A stretch of DNA of 64,000 bases, taken from an uncultured Lachnospiraceae bacterium. Lineage in GTDB: Bacteria > Bacillota > Clostridia > Lachnospirales > Lachnospiraceae. Positions 51,140-60,491 of this stretch are shown here, in pieces; within the stretch, counting starts at the first letter, position 1, and the number at the start of each line of letters is the position of its first letter. Made by a program: the position numbers and the translations under genes. Under the pieces are notes generated by a model that made no database searches, was not told where the DNA came from, and saw nothing but the letters and a program-made list of their open reading frames with translations. The stretch covers positions 1 through 64,000 of the forward strand of contig CAMOWK010000013.1 of NCBI GenBank assembly GCA_946628415.1. Direction: 5' to 3'.

Positions 51140-51417
51140 CCTAAACCGTTGATGAAGAGTAAGTAGGCAAGACCGCTTCTTCTACAGAGAGCTGTATGTG
51201 GTGAGATTACGGCGATGAATGTTTTACCGAATGGACTTCAGAGGGCGACCTGAAATGCTTTGCAGAGTATGGAAGACGGAGAGTCAGAACCTCCGTTATC
51301 AAAGTTCGGCATATGATAGTATGCATTAAGAGGGTGTATATTACACCAAGCCGGGTGGCACCGCAGGAAGATAACTTACCTGTCCCAGCAGTAACTACTG
51401 TTTGGGACATTTTTTTA
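51140..51417 (+). ncRNA. T-box leader, probably tryptophan-specific, with terminator
   Basis: The leader has AAGAGTAAGTAGGC near its start, a long Stem I, the T-box GGGTGGCACCGCAGG at about 51354-51368 and an intrinsic terminator (TGTCCCA at 51381-51387 with TGGGACA, then TTTTTT at 51410-51416). A UGG triplet at 51232-51234, in GAA-UGG-AC on the 3' side of Stem I, is the likely specifier codon and matches the tryptophan gene that follows. Uncharged tRNA(Trp) would favour antitermination. Confidence 0.9.
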
Positions 51418-51505
51418 TGGAAAAAATGTCCCGGTATGGTCCGATAAAAAATCCGGATGGGACCGGATGAAGCGGACAGGATTTAATGACATGGAGGTAA
51501 TTATT

Positions 51506-52879
51506 ATGTCAGACAACAAAATTCCTTACAAAATCTATCTTAACGAAGAGGAGATGCCGAAGGCTTGGTATAATCTACGAGCTGATATGAAGGTTAAACC
51601 GGCACCGCTTCTCAATCCGGGAACAGGAAAACCGCTTACGGCAGAAGAACTGTCGCCTATATTCTGCGAGGAGCTCGTACAGCAGGAGCTTGATGAAACA
51701 ACTCCATTTATAGAGATTCCTGAAGAGATAAGAGAATTCTATAAAATGTATCGTCCATCACCGCTTGTAAGAGCGTACTGCCTTGAGAAGAAGCTTGATA
51801 CTCCGGCTAAGATCTATTACAAATTCGAAGGAAACAACACAAGCGGAAGCCATAAGCTTAATTCTGCTATTGCTCAGGCTTACTATGCAAAGAAGCAGGG
51901 GCTTAAGGGAGTAACTACGGAAACGGGAGCAGGCCAGTGGGGTACAGCACTTTCCATGGCATGTTCATATTTTGATCTTGACTGTAAGGTATATATGGTT
52001 AAAGTCTCATACGAGCAGAAACCGTTCAGAAGAGAGGTTATGAGAACCTACGGTTCTTCGGTGGTTCCATCACCGTCAGAGACTACAGAGGTAGGAAAGA
52101 AGATACTTGCTGAGCATCCGGGTACAACAGGAAGTCTTGGATGTGCTATATCAGAGGCAGTTGAAGTAGCAACAAAGAATCCGGGTTACAGATATGTTCT
52201 CGGGAGCGTGCTTAATCAGGTTTTACTTCATCAGTCAGTTATAGGACTCGAAACAAAAACCGCGCTTGATAAGTACGGAATCAAGCCGGATATCATTATA
52301 GGCTGCGCAGGAGGTGGCTCAAACCTTGGAGGACTTATAGCTCCGTTCATGAGAGAGAAGCTTCGCGGAGAAGCAGACTACAGGATCATAGCAGTTGAAC
52401 CTGCATCATGTCCTAGCTTCACTCGCGGTACATTTGCATATGACTTCTGTGATACGGGAATGATATGTCCGCTTGCAAAGATGTACACACTGGGAAGCAG
52501 CTTCATCCCTTCACCGAACCATGCGGGAGGACTCAGATTCCATGGAATGAGTTCAACACTTTCACAGCTTTACCATGATGGTTTTATGGAGGCAAGAAGC
52601 GTTGAGCAAAACAGTGTATTTGAAGCGGCAGAGCAGTTTGCAAGGATTGAAGGTATACTTCCGGCACCGGAGAGCTCACATGCTATAAGAGCAGCTATAG
52701 ACGAAGCTCTGAAATGCAAGGAAACAGGTGAGGAGAAGACCATAGTATTCGGACTTACCGGAACAGGATATTTCGACCTTGTAGCTTACGAAAAGTATAA
52801 TAACGGAGAAATGACAGACGAGATTCCGACGGACGAGCAGATAGCAGCATCGGTAGCAAAGCTTCCTCATGTGGAGTAA
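51506..52879 (+). CDS. trpB: Tryptophan synthase beta chain (TrpB2 type)
   Basis: 458 aa from ATG 51506 with GGAGGT upstream. The length and YRPSPLVRAYCLEK, YYKFEGNNTSGSHKLNSA (PLP Lys in SHK), ETGAGQWG and GCAGGGSNLGG motifs show the TrpB2 subfamily, longer than TrpB1 and often without a dedicated TrpA. It joins indole and serine to tryptophan. No trpA or other trp gene is beside it, so it probably salvages indole. It is controlled by the T-box. Confidence 0.94.
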   Translation: MSDNKIPYKIYLNEEEMPKAWYNLRADMKVKPAPLLNPGTGKPLTAEELSPIFCEELVQQELDETTPFIEIPEEIREFYKMYRPSPLVRAYCLEKKLDTPAKIYYKFEGNNTSGSHKLNSAIAQAYYAKKQGLKGVTTETGAGQWGTALSMACSYFDLDCKVYMVKVSYEQKPFRREVMRTYGSSVVPSPSETTEVGKKILAEHPGTTGSLGCAISEAVEVATKNPGYRYVLGSVLNQVLLHQSVIGLETKTALDKYGIKPDIIIGCAGGGSNLGGLIAPFMREKLRGEADYRIIAVEPASCPSFTRGTFAYDFCDTGMICPLAKMYTLGSSFIPSPNHAGGLRFHGMSSTLSQLYHDGFMEARSVEQNSVFEAAEQFARIEGILPAPESSHAIRAAIDEALKCKETGEEKTIVFGLTGTGYFDLVAYEKYNNGEMTDEIPTDEQIAASVAKLPHVE

Positions 52880-52913
52880 GGGCTGCTTTAAATGCATTTT
52901 GTAAGTTACATAC

Positions 52914-52943
52914 TTGATAAAAATGTTGCTCTTTTGTTATACT
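52914..52943 (+). promoter_or_regulatory. Promoter of the 346-aa protein gene
   Basis: TTGATA (52914-52919), 18-base spacer, TATACT (52938-52943). Confidence 0.6.
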
Positions 52944-53010
52944 TTGTATAGTAATATGTAGACGTTCAAGGGAACAGTTTTAGATACATATGATGGTATG
53001 GAGGTATGAC

Positions 53011-54051
53011 ATGAAAGAAGTTAATCCAAATGAAATTGATGAATTTGCAGTCGGCAGTATAAATGATTATGAAGAGGAAGACAATTCATTTGAAGAACTT
53101 GAGAATGAAGAGTTAGAAAAGGCAAAAAAGAAAAAGGAACTTGCCGAGGATGAACTTAACAGAGAGCTTAACAATACCTTTGAGATAGGTGAAAATGAAA
53201 CGCTCGAGCAGCATTTTAAAGGCGAAAACGGCAAGATGAGTGCTGAGGATGAGAAAAAGTACTACAGCTACATGGAGTCTCATACCGGAGATAAGATAAA
53301 GGAAAAGTCTCCACGTGAGAAAATTGAAGCTCTTTCAAAAGCAGCTGCTGCTTATATGATGGTTAAGGCTACATCTACAAGAGTTTACAATACGAATACA
53401 ATCCATAAGAATGCTACAAAAATTAAGCAGACGCTTGACCTTTCAAATCTTCACGAGATCGATGTTGACGATATGCTCAGCAGCCCTGAGAACCTTAAGA
53501 AGGGCGTAAATGAAAGACTGAATCACCTTTACGGAAATGAGAAAAACTTTGATGAATACATCAAGAAGATGAAAACTCTTTCCGAAAACCTTATGTCGGA
53601 CGATAACAGATCTAAAGAATATAAGGCGATGGTAAGATGCATAAAGGAAGTAGCGCAGCTTAAGCCGGGTGATAAGGACGAGATCATATCCAAGAATTAT
53701 AAGCTCATGGAAAGCGTTGAGAAGTATATGAAGGGTAAGAAGAGAGTCCGTAAAACCGAGGTTGGTGTTGAGCATTTCAATAATGCGCTCGATGCTCTTG
53801 CTATCATGAATGAATATAACCCTATGCTTACGGATAAGGTTGCATCATTAGTAGACAGAGTTAATGAGGTTCGTGGTTCTGAGCTTGCCGATCATAAGGA
53901 CCATGTAGATATAGCTGATTTCGGTGCTGAAAGAGCAGTTGAAGCAAAGGCTAAGAGAATTGAAAGGACTAAGGAAAAGAAGAGAGAGCTTACGATGGAT
54001 AAAGAAATGCTTAAGAATAAGGAGCTCACTCATCCAACAGTAGGTATGTAA
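53011..54051 (+). CDS. Charged, helical protein of unknown function
   Basis: 346 aa from ATG 53011, chosen by GGAGGT at 52999-53004 upstream. Residues 1-60 are strongly acidic with a coiled-coil stretch (EELENEELEKAKKKKELAEDELN); residues 95-290 are an all-helical globular region (KAAAAYMMVKATSTRVYNTN, KMKTLSENLM, HFNNALDALAIMNEY); the last 40 residues are basic and helical. No signal peptide or membrane helix. It converges with the 1000-aa kinase-like gene across a shared terminator, and its AAAxMMVK helix vaguely resembles one near residue 900 of that protein, so they may belong to one system. Function not assigned. Confidence 0.6.
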   Translation: MKEVNPNEIDEFAVGSINDYEEEDNSFEELENEELEKAKKKKELAEDELNRELNNTFEIGENETLEQHFKGENGKMSAEDEKKYYSYMESHTGDKIKEKSPREKIEALSKAAAAYMMVKATSTRVYNTNTIHKNATKIKQTLDLSNLHEIDVDDMLSSPENLKKGVNERLNHLYGNEKNFDEYIKKMKTLSENLMSDDNRSKEYKAMVRCIKEVAQLKPGDKDEIISKNYKLMESVEKYMKGKKRVRKTEVGVEHFNNALDALAIMNEYNPMLTDKVASLVDRVNEVRGSELADHKDHVDIADFGAERAVEAKAKRIERTKEKKRELTMDKEMLKNKELTHPTVGM

Positions 54052-54071
54052 TTTAAAGCAGTAAGATATAG

Positions 54072-54103
54072 AAAGAGGCGGTTCATATGAATCGCCTCTT
54101 TTT
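54072..54103. terminator. Bidirectional terminator between convergent genes
   Basis: AAAGAGGCGGTTCATATGAA and its complement form a perfect hairpin at 54072-54098 (GAGGCGGTTC with GAATCGCCTC), with A and T runs on its sides. Confidence 0.9.
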
Positions 54104-54120
54104 ATATCTTAGTTTAGTAA

Positions 54121-57100
54121 TTATGCATGACTACTTGGACCTGATGTTTTTTTCTGATTCTTAATATTAACTTTCTTAAGAGGAACTTCTTCAAACTTCT
54201 TTTCCTCAGGATGAACTTTAAAATATGCGTTCTCAAATTCACGTGACTGACTAAGTCGATTGGTTGGGGTAGGAATAGAAGCTTCAGGTCTGTCATAGCC
54301 TTGAATACTTAAAAAGTCTTCTTTATTTCCTTCATAATAAGCTTTAAACTCTGCTGAATTTAGGAGAGTTTCAGCTGCTTTATTTAGAGGTGCAACTTTG
54401 ATGCTCTTAAGACGGTCACGCACAGTTTTCTCGTTTTCGGTAAGTTTTTTACCCTGTCTTAACTTATCTTCAAGGCTGAGTTTGAGAATGATCATATCGG
54501 CAGCAACAGCATTCTTTATCAGAGTCTCGGTATCTTCTGCGATAGGAAGTCCTGTTGATTTTCTAATGTCATCAAGGAATGGGTTTCTGTCAGCTTCCTT
54601 TAAGCCGGCAAGTCCAAATCCAAGATACTGTGCAAACTGAAGCTCATAATAAGCTTTTTCTTCAGCGTGTGCATTCGGGTGTTTTTTTATAACATTGTAA
54701 GTCTGATTAACCTGGAATTTAGTACGGCTTAAATGGTTACGGTATAGGTTAGCGCTTCTTTTGTCCTGTCTCTCAATAAATCTTTCACTGTTTAAGTACT
54801 GCATTTGTTTCGTGGTGTATTCAGTCTTAGCAGTGTTGTTCTTTGCTGAAACTTCAGCAGCGTCCTGGAGCTTTTTATCTAAATCATTAAAGCTGTTAAG
54901 CATTTTATTAAGGAAATCACGACAATTTTCCGCGTCCCTGTAACGTCTTTCCTGTCTGTTGGGTTTATGAGGCCCGTTAATATGTCTCCAGCTTTCATTT
55001 TTATTGTCCTTATACTGGATGTAGTCATTTGCTTTGGAAAGAGCTATTCTTACTTTTGTTTTTAAATCAACTAACTGCCTGATGTGCTTCTTATTTGTGA
55101 TAACCGATTTACCAAGAAGCGGACCCTGTAATTCAATCATGGATTTTTTGAGCTCTTTCATATCATCAAACAGTTTGTCGTATTTTTCAGAGCTTCCGCC
55201 CCAAAATGTATCATTATCAAGATTACCGATAAGCTTATTCATGTCGGGTATATTGCCTACAGTAAGATTATAAACGCTTTTAATATAGTCCTCTCTCAGA
55301 TTATTATGAAGGCAGGAAAATGCATAGTTGGAATTAGCGTTTTTTCTGAGTATCTCAAACAGATTTTTAGGATTAGCATTGCAGAGATCATCAGTTATCG
55401 TCATTTCGGAAAGTTCTTCATCTTCGACAATCTTTATGGTTCCGGGGATGATATATCCCTTTGTATATCCATTTGCATATTTGGCGGTATCCTTTGTCAG
55501 CTTGTCCTTCAAACTATCAAGTCTTGCTTTTGCTGCGTTAATTTCAGCTGTAGAAAAACCATAGCCATAGAAAACCTGTTCGAGCATCTGAGGTGAGATA
55601 GCCATTATCCGCTGCTGCATATCTTTTGTTATAACCTTCATGCGGTTAGGTGGAATATATGTCATGCGGGCTTTACTTGTATCAGCGCTTCCCCAGGAAG
55701 TGTCGTTATCTATTCCCTGTGGGAGATTAAGGTTGATGAGTCCGTCGGGACCTTCCGTAAAATCATAAAGCATATTACCGCCGTGTCTGTCAGGGTTACC
55801 ACATAAATAGTCAAGGATCTGGAGATTTCCGATCTGCTTTTTTACCTTAAGAGATTCAATACAGTCAAATTCAGCCTTTAGAGCAAGTGAATCCTTAGGA
55901 ATATTGTGTGAATCAAAACCCTTTGCACTCTTCATGAAGGTGCCTTTATATGTCTTGCCACCGATTGTAAGCTTCATGTTTTCTGAAAATGCTATGGCAT
56001 CCGGACATCCAAGTAATTCTGCCATCTTACTCATTGCGGCATTTCTTCTGTTAATATTACTGCCGGGTTCAATGCCTACACCTTCATTTATATTGACTTT
56101 GTTTTGTTCTCTAAAACCGGCAGAAGCCACGTCAACAAACATTTTCAGTTTTTCAGGGGTATTTATATAGCTCTTTAAAGAACTGCCCATATTTTTGCTG
56201 AGATATTTTACAGCTTCGGTATACTTCATCATGGATAGTTCTTCTTTTGCAAAAAGGATACTAGTTAGGGCATCTTTATTATTTCTGCTGAATTTTGAAT
56301 AAAAACTCTTAATAGCCGAAGTGCTGATAAAAGATGCAGCTTTTCCGTATTTACTTCTTGCGGTTCTGATTTCTTTTGCTACTGTATCACCTGATTCAAG
56401 AACATTGTCAGGAGTGAAAAAGCCATCTATCACTTCTCCACTCGGAGATTTTATCTTTACATGGATTCTTTCGTTCTGAGCTCCTTGATCCTTATGACCG
56501 TTATTAGCCGGTTCTTCCACAACCTGATAATCAGACCTGACTCGGGAATCTTCGTAAATGTCATTTATTGTAAGGTTGTCTTTATCTTTAGAATTATTAA
56601 AAGTTCTGAGATCTTTACTGAGGGTATTAAGTATTAAGTCAATCTGCTTAATCTGAGACTTTAGAGATTTGATTCTTCTTGTAATATCCCTTCGCTCATA
56701 TGCGTTGGTGGATGCGTCATGTTCTTCTTCAAGCTCGGATATTTTATCTGTCATTTTGTTGGTAAAGCTGGATAAAGTATGGATAGAAGCAGAATAGTAT
56801 GCGATTACTTCATTTATATCAGCTTTACTCATAACAGGAGCTTCGTTAATATCACCTACCAGAACTTCATCGTCGGGTTTCGCATTTTCTGCTTTTTTAG
56901 ACGCATTCTTTTTGCCTTTTTTAGCTCCATCATTATTCGGTGCCGGATTTACAGCCGGTTTTCTGTATGGACTGAATTTAGAAATTGTATCATTTAGAGC
57001 TTTAAGTGAATCTGAAATAGACTTCTTATCCTGGTAGTAAGGATCGTCCCTCTGTGGATTCAGATATATTTCATGCAGCTTTAAATATTCAACCTGGCGT

Positions 57101-57123
57101 TTTTTAAGTCTGTTTTTAGGCAT
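54121..57123 (-). CDS. 1000-aa protein with PI3/4K- or HipA-like kinase motifs
   Basis: No signal peptide or membrane helix. N-terminal 1-200: basic, linker (Pro/Asn/Lys-rich) and coiled coil. Residues 220-480 carry kinase-like features: HVKIKSPSGEVIDGFFTPDN, the NINRRNAAMSKMAELLG helix (357-373), the catalytic-loop motif GNPDRHGGN with Asp445, His447 and Asn450, and the metal-binding GIDND with Asp472 and Asp474. These parallel the DRHxxN and IDxxx segments of PI3/4-kinase-like, HipA and related atypical kinases. Residues 500-1000 are a long helical region with no recognised family. Substrate is unknown. It is preceded on the same strand by an XRE-family regulator gene. Confidence 0.65.
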   Translation of the reverse strand: MPKNRLKKRQVEYLKLHEIYLNPQRDDPYYQDKKSISDSLKALNDTISKFSPYRKPAVNPAPNNDGAKKGKKNASKKAENAKPDDEVLVGDINEAPVMSKADINEVIAYYSASIHTLSSFTNKMTDKISELEEEHDASTNAYERRDITRRIKSLKSQIKQIDLILNTLSKDLRTFNNSKDKDNLTINDIYEDSRVRSDYQVVEEPANNGHKDQGAQNERIHVKIKSPSGEVIDGFFTPDNVLESGDTVAKEIRTARSKYGKAASFISTSAIKSFYSKFSRNNKDALTSILFAKEELSMMKYTEAVKYLSKNMGSSLKSYINTPEKLKMFVDVASAGFREQNKVNINEGVGIEPGSNINRRNAAMSKMAELLGCPDAIAFSENMKLTIGGKTYKGTFMKSAKGFDSHNIPKDSLALKAEFDCIESLKVKKQIGNLQILDYLCGNPDRHGGNMLYDFTEGPDGLINLNLPQGIDNDTSWGSADTSKARMTYIPPNRMKVITKDMQQRIMAISPQMLEQVFYGYGFSTAEINAAKARLDSLKDKLTKDTAKYANGYTKGYIIPGTIKIVEDEELSEMTITDDLCNANPKNLFEILRKNANSNYAFSCLHNNLREDYIKSVYNLTVGNIPDMNKLIGNLDNDTFWGGSSEKYDKLFDDMKELKKSMIELQGPLLGKSVITNKKHIRQLVDLKTKVRIALSKANDYIQYKDNKNESWRHINGPHKPNRQERRYRDAENCRDFLNKMLNSFNDLDKKLQDAAEVSAKNNTAKTEYTTKQMQYLNSERFIERQDKRSANLYRNHLSRTKFQVNQTYNVIKKHPNAHAEEKAYYELQFAQYLGFGLAGLKEADRNPFLDDIRKSTGLPIAEDTETLIKNAVAADMIILKLSLEDKLRQGKKLTENEKTVRDRLKSIKVAPLNKAAETLLNSAEFKAYYEGNKEDFLSIQGYDRPEASIPTPTNRLSQSREFENAYFKVHPEEKKFEEVPLKKVNIKNQKKTSGPSSHA

Positions 57124-57209
57124 AGCATTTCTCCTTGTTTCTTAAACACAAACATTAATTCATACAGTTTATTCTACACTTAATGGGATAACAAAAGTGC
57201 AACAAATCT

Positions 57210-57452
57210 TTAGGAGTTTCGACGTTTTTCAAAAAATCTGACAAGACGTATGTCGAGGGCATTTGCTATACTGTTAAGGGCGGAAATTGAAACGCTCTTT
57301 ATGGTTGCATTTGATTCGAGTTTTGACAGGTAACTCATACTTATGCCTGACATTTCCGAGAGCTCCTTTTGGGTGAGACCGGATTTTGTCCTGAAAAACT
57401 TTATATTTTTGCCTATTACAGAATATAATTCTTTATCTGAATGAAATATCAT
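57210..57452 (-). CDS. XRE-family HTH transcriptional regulator
   Basis: 80 aa, a single Cro/CI helix-turn-helix domain: SGLTQKELSEMSGISMSYLS with the recognition helix and LSKLESNATIKSVSISALNS following. It lies 86 bases upstream of the 1000-aa gene on the same strand and may control it. No clear Shine-Dalgarno stronger than AGGAGT before ATG 57452 was needed; the start is well placed. Confidence 0.88.
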   Translation of the reverse strand: MIFHSDKELYSVIGKNIKFFRTKSGLTQKELSEMSGISMSYLSKLESNATIKSVSISALNSIANALDIRLVRFFEKRRNS

Positions 57453-57646
57453 ATTATAATCTTAGTACTCCTTTCATACTCACTGGAAGTTTGTGTAAGT
57501 GATATATAGTTTTTTGATAGTTGTGATTATACGAAAAGTATAACGCATGAGAGAGGAGAGTTTCAATATTCAGAGGTGAGGAAAATGCTACTTTTTTGGC
57601 GTTGGATCAGAGAAGTCCGGCATGCTGTAAAAATAGTGGATGAAAA

Positions 57647-58513
57647 ATGACTATGGATATAGATAAGATTACAAATGAGAATATAATTATTGATAACAGC
57701 GGACGTGCACCGTTTATCAAGCTTAAAGGAATGGACAGATTTACCGGCATCAGACATGGCTTTTCGACCAGACTGGGTGGGGTGAGTAAAGGCATATATG
57801 AGTCCATGAATCTGGGGCTGAAGCTGGATGATGAAAAGGAAAATGTATTAAGGAATTATGAGATTTTCGGTGAGTCGGTTGGGATTGATCATACCAGAAT
57901 ATCAAGTCCGGATCAGGTTCATAAGGCAAAAGTACTTGTAGCAACCGAGGAAGATGCGGGGGATGGAATAGTGAGACCTCTCACTCATTTCGAAGTTGAC
58001 GCGCAGGTAACAAATGTAAAAAATCTGCCGCTCATTGTTTTCGGGGCGGACTGCGTACCGATGATATTCTATGATCCTGTGCATGAAGCCATAGGTACCG
58101 CACATGGAGGATGGAGAGGTACGGTGATGAGAATTGCGGGAAATGTCATAAAGACGATGAAAGAAGAATATGGTTCCGATCCCGGAGACATACATGTTGG
58201 AATCGGACCGTCAATCGGACCCGGTAATTACGAAGTGGATGATACAGTTATAAGAGAAGTAAGTAAAATGAATCTTCCCGGTGCAGAGACGGCATACAGG
58301 TTGCGTAAAACAAAATATATGCTCGATTTATGGCTCCTCAACAGACTTGTTCTTATTGAGGCAGGAGTTCCGGATGAGCATATTTACTGCGCGGAGCTTT
58401 GCACAATGAAGCACCACGATACATTTTTCTCGCACAGATATACCCATGGAAGACGCGGACTTAACGCCGGAATAATATGTATAAATTTACCACAGGGACA
58501 GACCCCTTGGTAA
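57647..58513 (+). CDS. pgeF: Peptidoglycan editing factor PgeF (YfiH/laccase-domain)
   Basis: 288 aa. The zinc-site blocks are QVHKAK (His in about residue 88), GADCVPM (Cys near 126) and THGG-type TAHGGWRG (His near 146). The family removes L-Ser-containing errors from peptidoglycan precursors or acts as purine nucleoside phosphorylase. The upstream AT-rich sequence gives GTGGATG as a modest ribosome site. The C-terminal codons run into the 25-bp repeat at 58488, so the last residues may be variable. Confidence 0.92.
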   Translation: MTMDIDKITNENIIIDNSGRAPFIKLKGMDRFTGIRHGFSTRLGGVSKGIYESMNLGLKLDDEKENVLRNYEIFGESVGIDHTRISSPDQVHKAKVLVATEEDAGDGIVRPLTHFEVDAQVTNVKNLPLIVFGADCVPMIFYDPVHEAIGTAHGGWRGTVMRIAGNVIKTMKEEYGSDPGDIHVGIGPSIGPGNYEVDDTVIREVSKMNLPGAETAYRLRKTKYMLDLWLLNRLVLIEAGVPDEHIYCAELCTMKHHDTFFSHRYTHGRRGLNAGIICINLPQGQTPW

Positions 58514-58544
58514 AAAATTACCAGAGGGACTGTTCCCCTTGGCA
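58488..58544 (+). repeat. Direct repeat around the pgeF stop codon
   Basis: TACCACAGGGACAGACCCCT begins at 58488 and TACCAGAGGGACTGTTCCCC at 58519; both end in TTGG and are about 25 bases. The first copy encodes the C-terminus of PgeF. Such CAGGGAC-CCCTTGG repeats are known as dispersed short sequences in Firmicutes, though I cannot confirm that from this window alone. Confidence 0.7.
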
Positions 58545-58560
58545 GAAATGAGGGATTGAT

Positions 58561-59205
58561 ATGAAAACAGCATTATTTGATATGGATGGAACATTACTTG
58601 ATACTGAAAGGATTTACCAGAAATACTGGAAAATGGCATCTGATGAGTTGGGATTCGGACTCACAGAAGAGGATTTACTGAAATTCAGGAGTCTTTCTGT
58701 TAAGTACGGCATAGCGCTGGCTGAGGAAATGACCGGCAGAAAAACAGCATATGAGGAGCTTCGAAACAGGCGTAAGGAACTTATGGATCCCATTATGAAG
58801 GATATAGAAATGCCCCTTAAGCCGTTCGTCGCGGAAGCGCTTAAAGTGCTCAAGGAAAATGGAGTGAGACTCGGTGTTGCAACCGCTACAAGGCTTGACA
58901 GAACAATGGATTATTTGGAAAGAGCGGGGCTTGTTTCATATTTTGATGAGATAATAAGTGCAAGGAGCGTGGAAAATGGTAAACCGGCTCCTGATGTATA
59001 TCTGTATGCATGTGAGAGGATAGGGTCAAAACCGTGCGATACATTTGCAGTGGAAGACGCACCTAACGGAGTCAAGTCCGCTTATAGAGCCGGATGTAAA
59101 GTTATAATGATACCCGATCTTACGGAACCGGATGATGAGATAGAAGGAATGATAAGTAAGGTTTCGAAGAACCTTATGGATGCAGCGGAATTCATACTTG
59201 GATGA
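58561..59205 (+). CDS. HAD-superfamily phosphatase (beta-phosphoglucomutase/GPH-like)
   Basis: 214 aa. FDMDGTLLDTE (Asp7 nucleophile, Asp9) is HAD motif I; GVATATR motif II; KPAPDVYLYA and VEDAPNGVKSA (Asp near 161) motifs III/IV. The helical cap between residues 17-85 is type C1. Likely a sugar- or nucleotide-phosphate phosphatase or phosphomutase; substrate not readable. Its ATG is 48 bases after pgeF with GAGGGA upstream. Confidence 0.92.
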   Translation: MKTALFDMDGTLLDTERIYQKYWKMASDELGFGLTEEDLLKFRSLSVKYGIALAEEMTGRKTAYEELRNRRKELMDPIMKDIEMPLKPFVAEALKVLKENGVRLGVATATRLDRTMDYLERAGLVSYFDEIISARSVENGKPAPDVYLYACERIGSKPCDTFAVEDAPNGVKSAYRAGCKVIMIPDLTEPDDEIEGMISKVSKNLMDAAEFILG

Positions 59206-59386
59206 CGGCAACGTACTGTATTTGCCGATGCGGCTTTCAGTACTGTGTTATGACGGAGTTTTCGTGATAATTATATGCCGGGATGATGACCGGCGTGATT
59301 GAAAGAAAGATTCATTCATGTTATAATAGGCACTATTGAAAGGTTATGAGGGTGTTTAAACAGACAAAAGATTGGGAGGATTAGAA

Positions 59387-60370
59387 ATGTATGGTTTTCG
59401 TTCACTGATTGATAAGTTAAAGTCAAATCCAAAGACTATAGTATTTACAGAGGGTACAGATGCGCGCATACTTGAAGCATCTTCCAGACTTCTTGCCAGC
59501 AGTTTTCTTAAGCCTGTTCTGGTAGGAAAACCTGAGGATATATATGAAAAGGCAGAAGACAGCGGATTCAATATACGTGGTGCCAATATTATAGACCCTG
59601 AGAATTTCCCTGATTTTGAGAAGATGGTTGAAGAGATTCTCGAAGTCAGAAAAGGAAAGGGACTTACCGAGAAGAGGGCAAGAGAGATACTTCTTCAGCC
59701 TAATTATTTCGGGACAATGCTTGTTAAGATGGGATATGCAGACTGCCTTCTTGGAGGTGCAACATATTCGACAGCTGACACTGTAAGACCGGCACTCCAG
59801 CTTATAAAGACCAAGCCTAATAACAAGATAGTATCTTCATGTTTTATTCTTGTAAGACCGGGTGCTACCGGCAAAAATGAGATACTAGCAATGGGTGACT
59901 GCAGTATCAACATTAAGCCTAATGAGGATGAACTGGTTGAGATCGCAGAGGAAACGATTAAGTGCGCAAAGATATTCGGTATTGATCCGCAGGTTGCATT
60001 CCTGAGCTATTCAACAGACGGCTCCGCAAAGGGTGAAGATGTGGAAAAGATGAGAAATGCCGCTAAGAAAACTAAGGAACGTAATCCTGATATTCCGATT
60101 GATGGAGAAATGCAGTTCGATGCAGCCGTATCACCGGGAGTGGCAAGCAAGAAGTACCCTACATCTCAGGTTGCCGGACACGCAAATACATTTATATTCC
60201 CTGACATTAACGCAGGTAATATAGGATATAAGATTGCTCAGAGAATGGGTAATTTTGAAGCTTACGGTCCTATACTTCTTGGACTTAATTCTCCGATAAA
60301 TGATCTGTCGAGAGGATGTACAGCTGCCGAAGTTTATTCGATGGCTATAATAACTGCTTCATTTGCATAA
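59387..60370 (+). CDS. pta: Phosphate acetyltransferase
   Basis: About 328 aa from ATG 59387 (GGGAGG upstream). FTEGTDARILEAS near the start, GGATYSTADTVRPALQ and QFDAAVSPGVASKKYP are Pta signatures, and the length fits the short Pta without regulatory domains. It interconverts acetyl-CoA and acetyl phosphate. No ackA is adjacent within the window; the next gene is on the other strand. Confidence 0.95.
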   Translation: MYGFRSLIDKLKSNPKTIVFTEGTDARILEASSRLLASSFLKPVLVGKPEDIYEKAEDSGFNIRGANIIDPENFPDFEKMVEEILEVRKGKGLTEKRAREILLQPNYFGTMLVKMGYADCLLGGATYSTADTVRPALQLIKTKPNNKIVSSCFILVRPGATGKNEILAMGDCSINIKPNEDELVEIAEETIKCAKIFGIDPQVAFLSYSTDGSAKGEDVEKMRNAAKKTKERNPDIPIDGEMQFDAAVSPGVASKKYPTSQVAGHANTFIFPDINAGNIGYKIAQRMGNFEAYGPILLGLNSPINDLSRGCTAAEVYSMAIITASFA

Positions 60371-60408
60371 GATATTACTACTTAGTAATTTGATGATTTG
60401 ATAAAAGA

Positions 60409-60437
60409 AGCCACCTGCTACAAGTAGGTGGCTTTAT
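60409..60437 (+). terminator. Terminator after pta
   Basis: AGCCACCT (60409 on) pairs with AGGTGGCT across CTACAAGT-type loop, then TTATTTG. It lies between two convergent genes. Confidence 0.85.
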
Positions 60438-60491
60438 TTGTTATGTAACTGAACAGTTATACTTTTTCAAATGCCTGATGCATTTTTGCTG

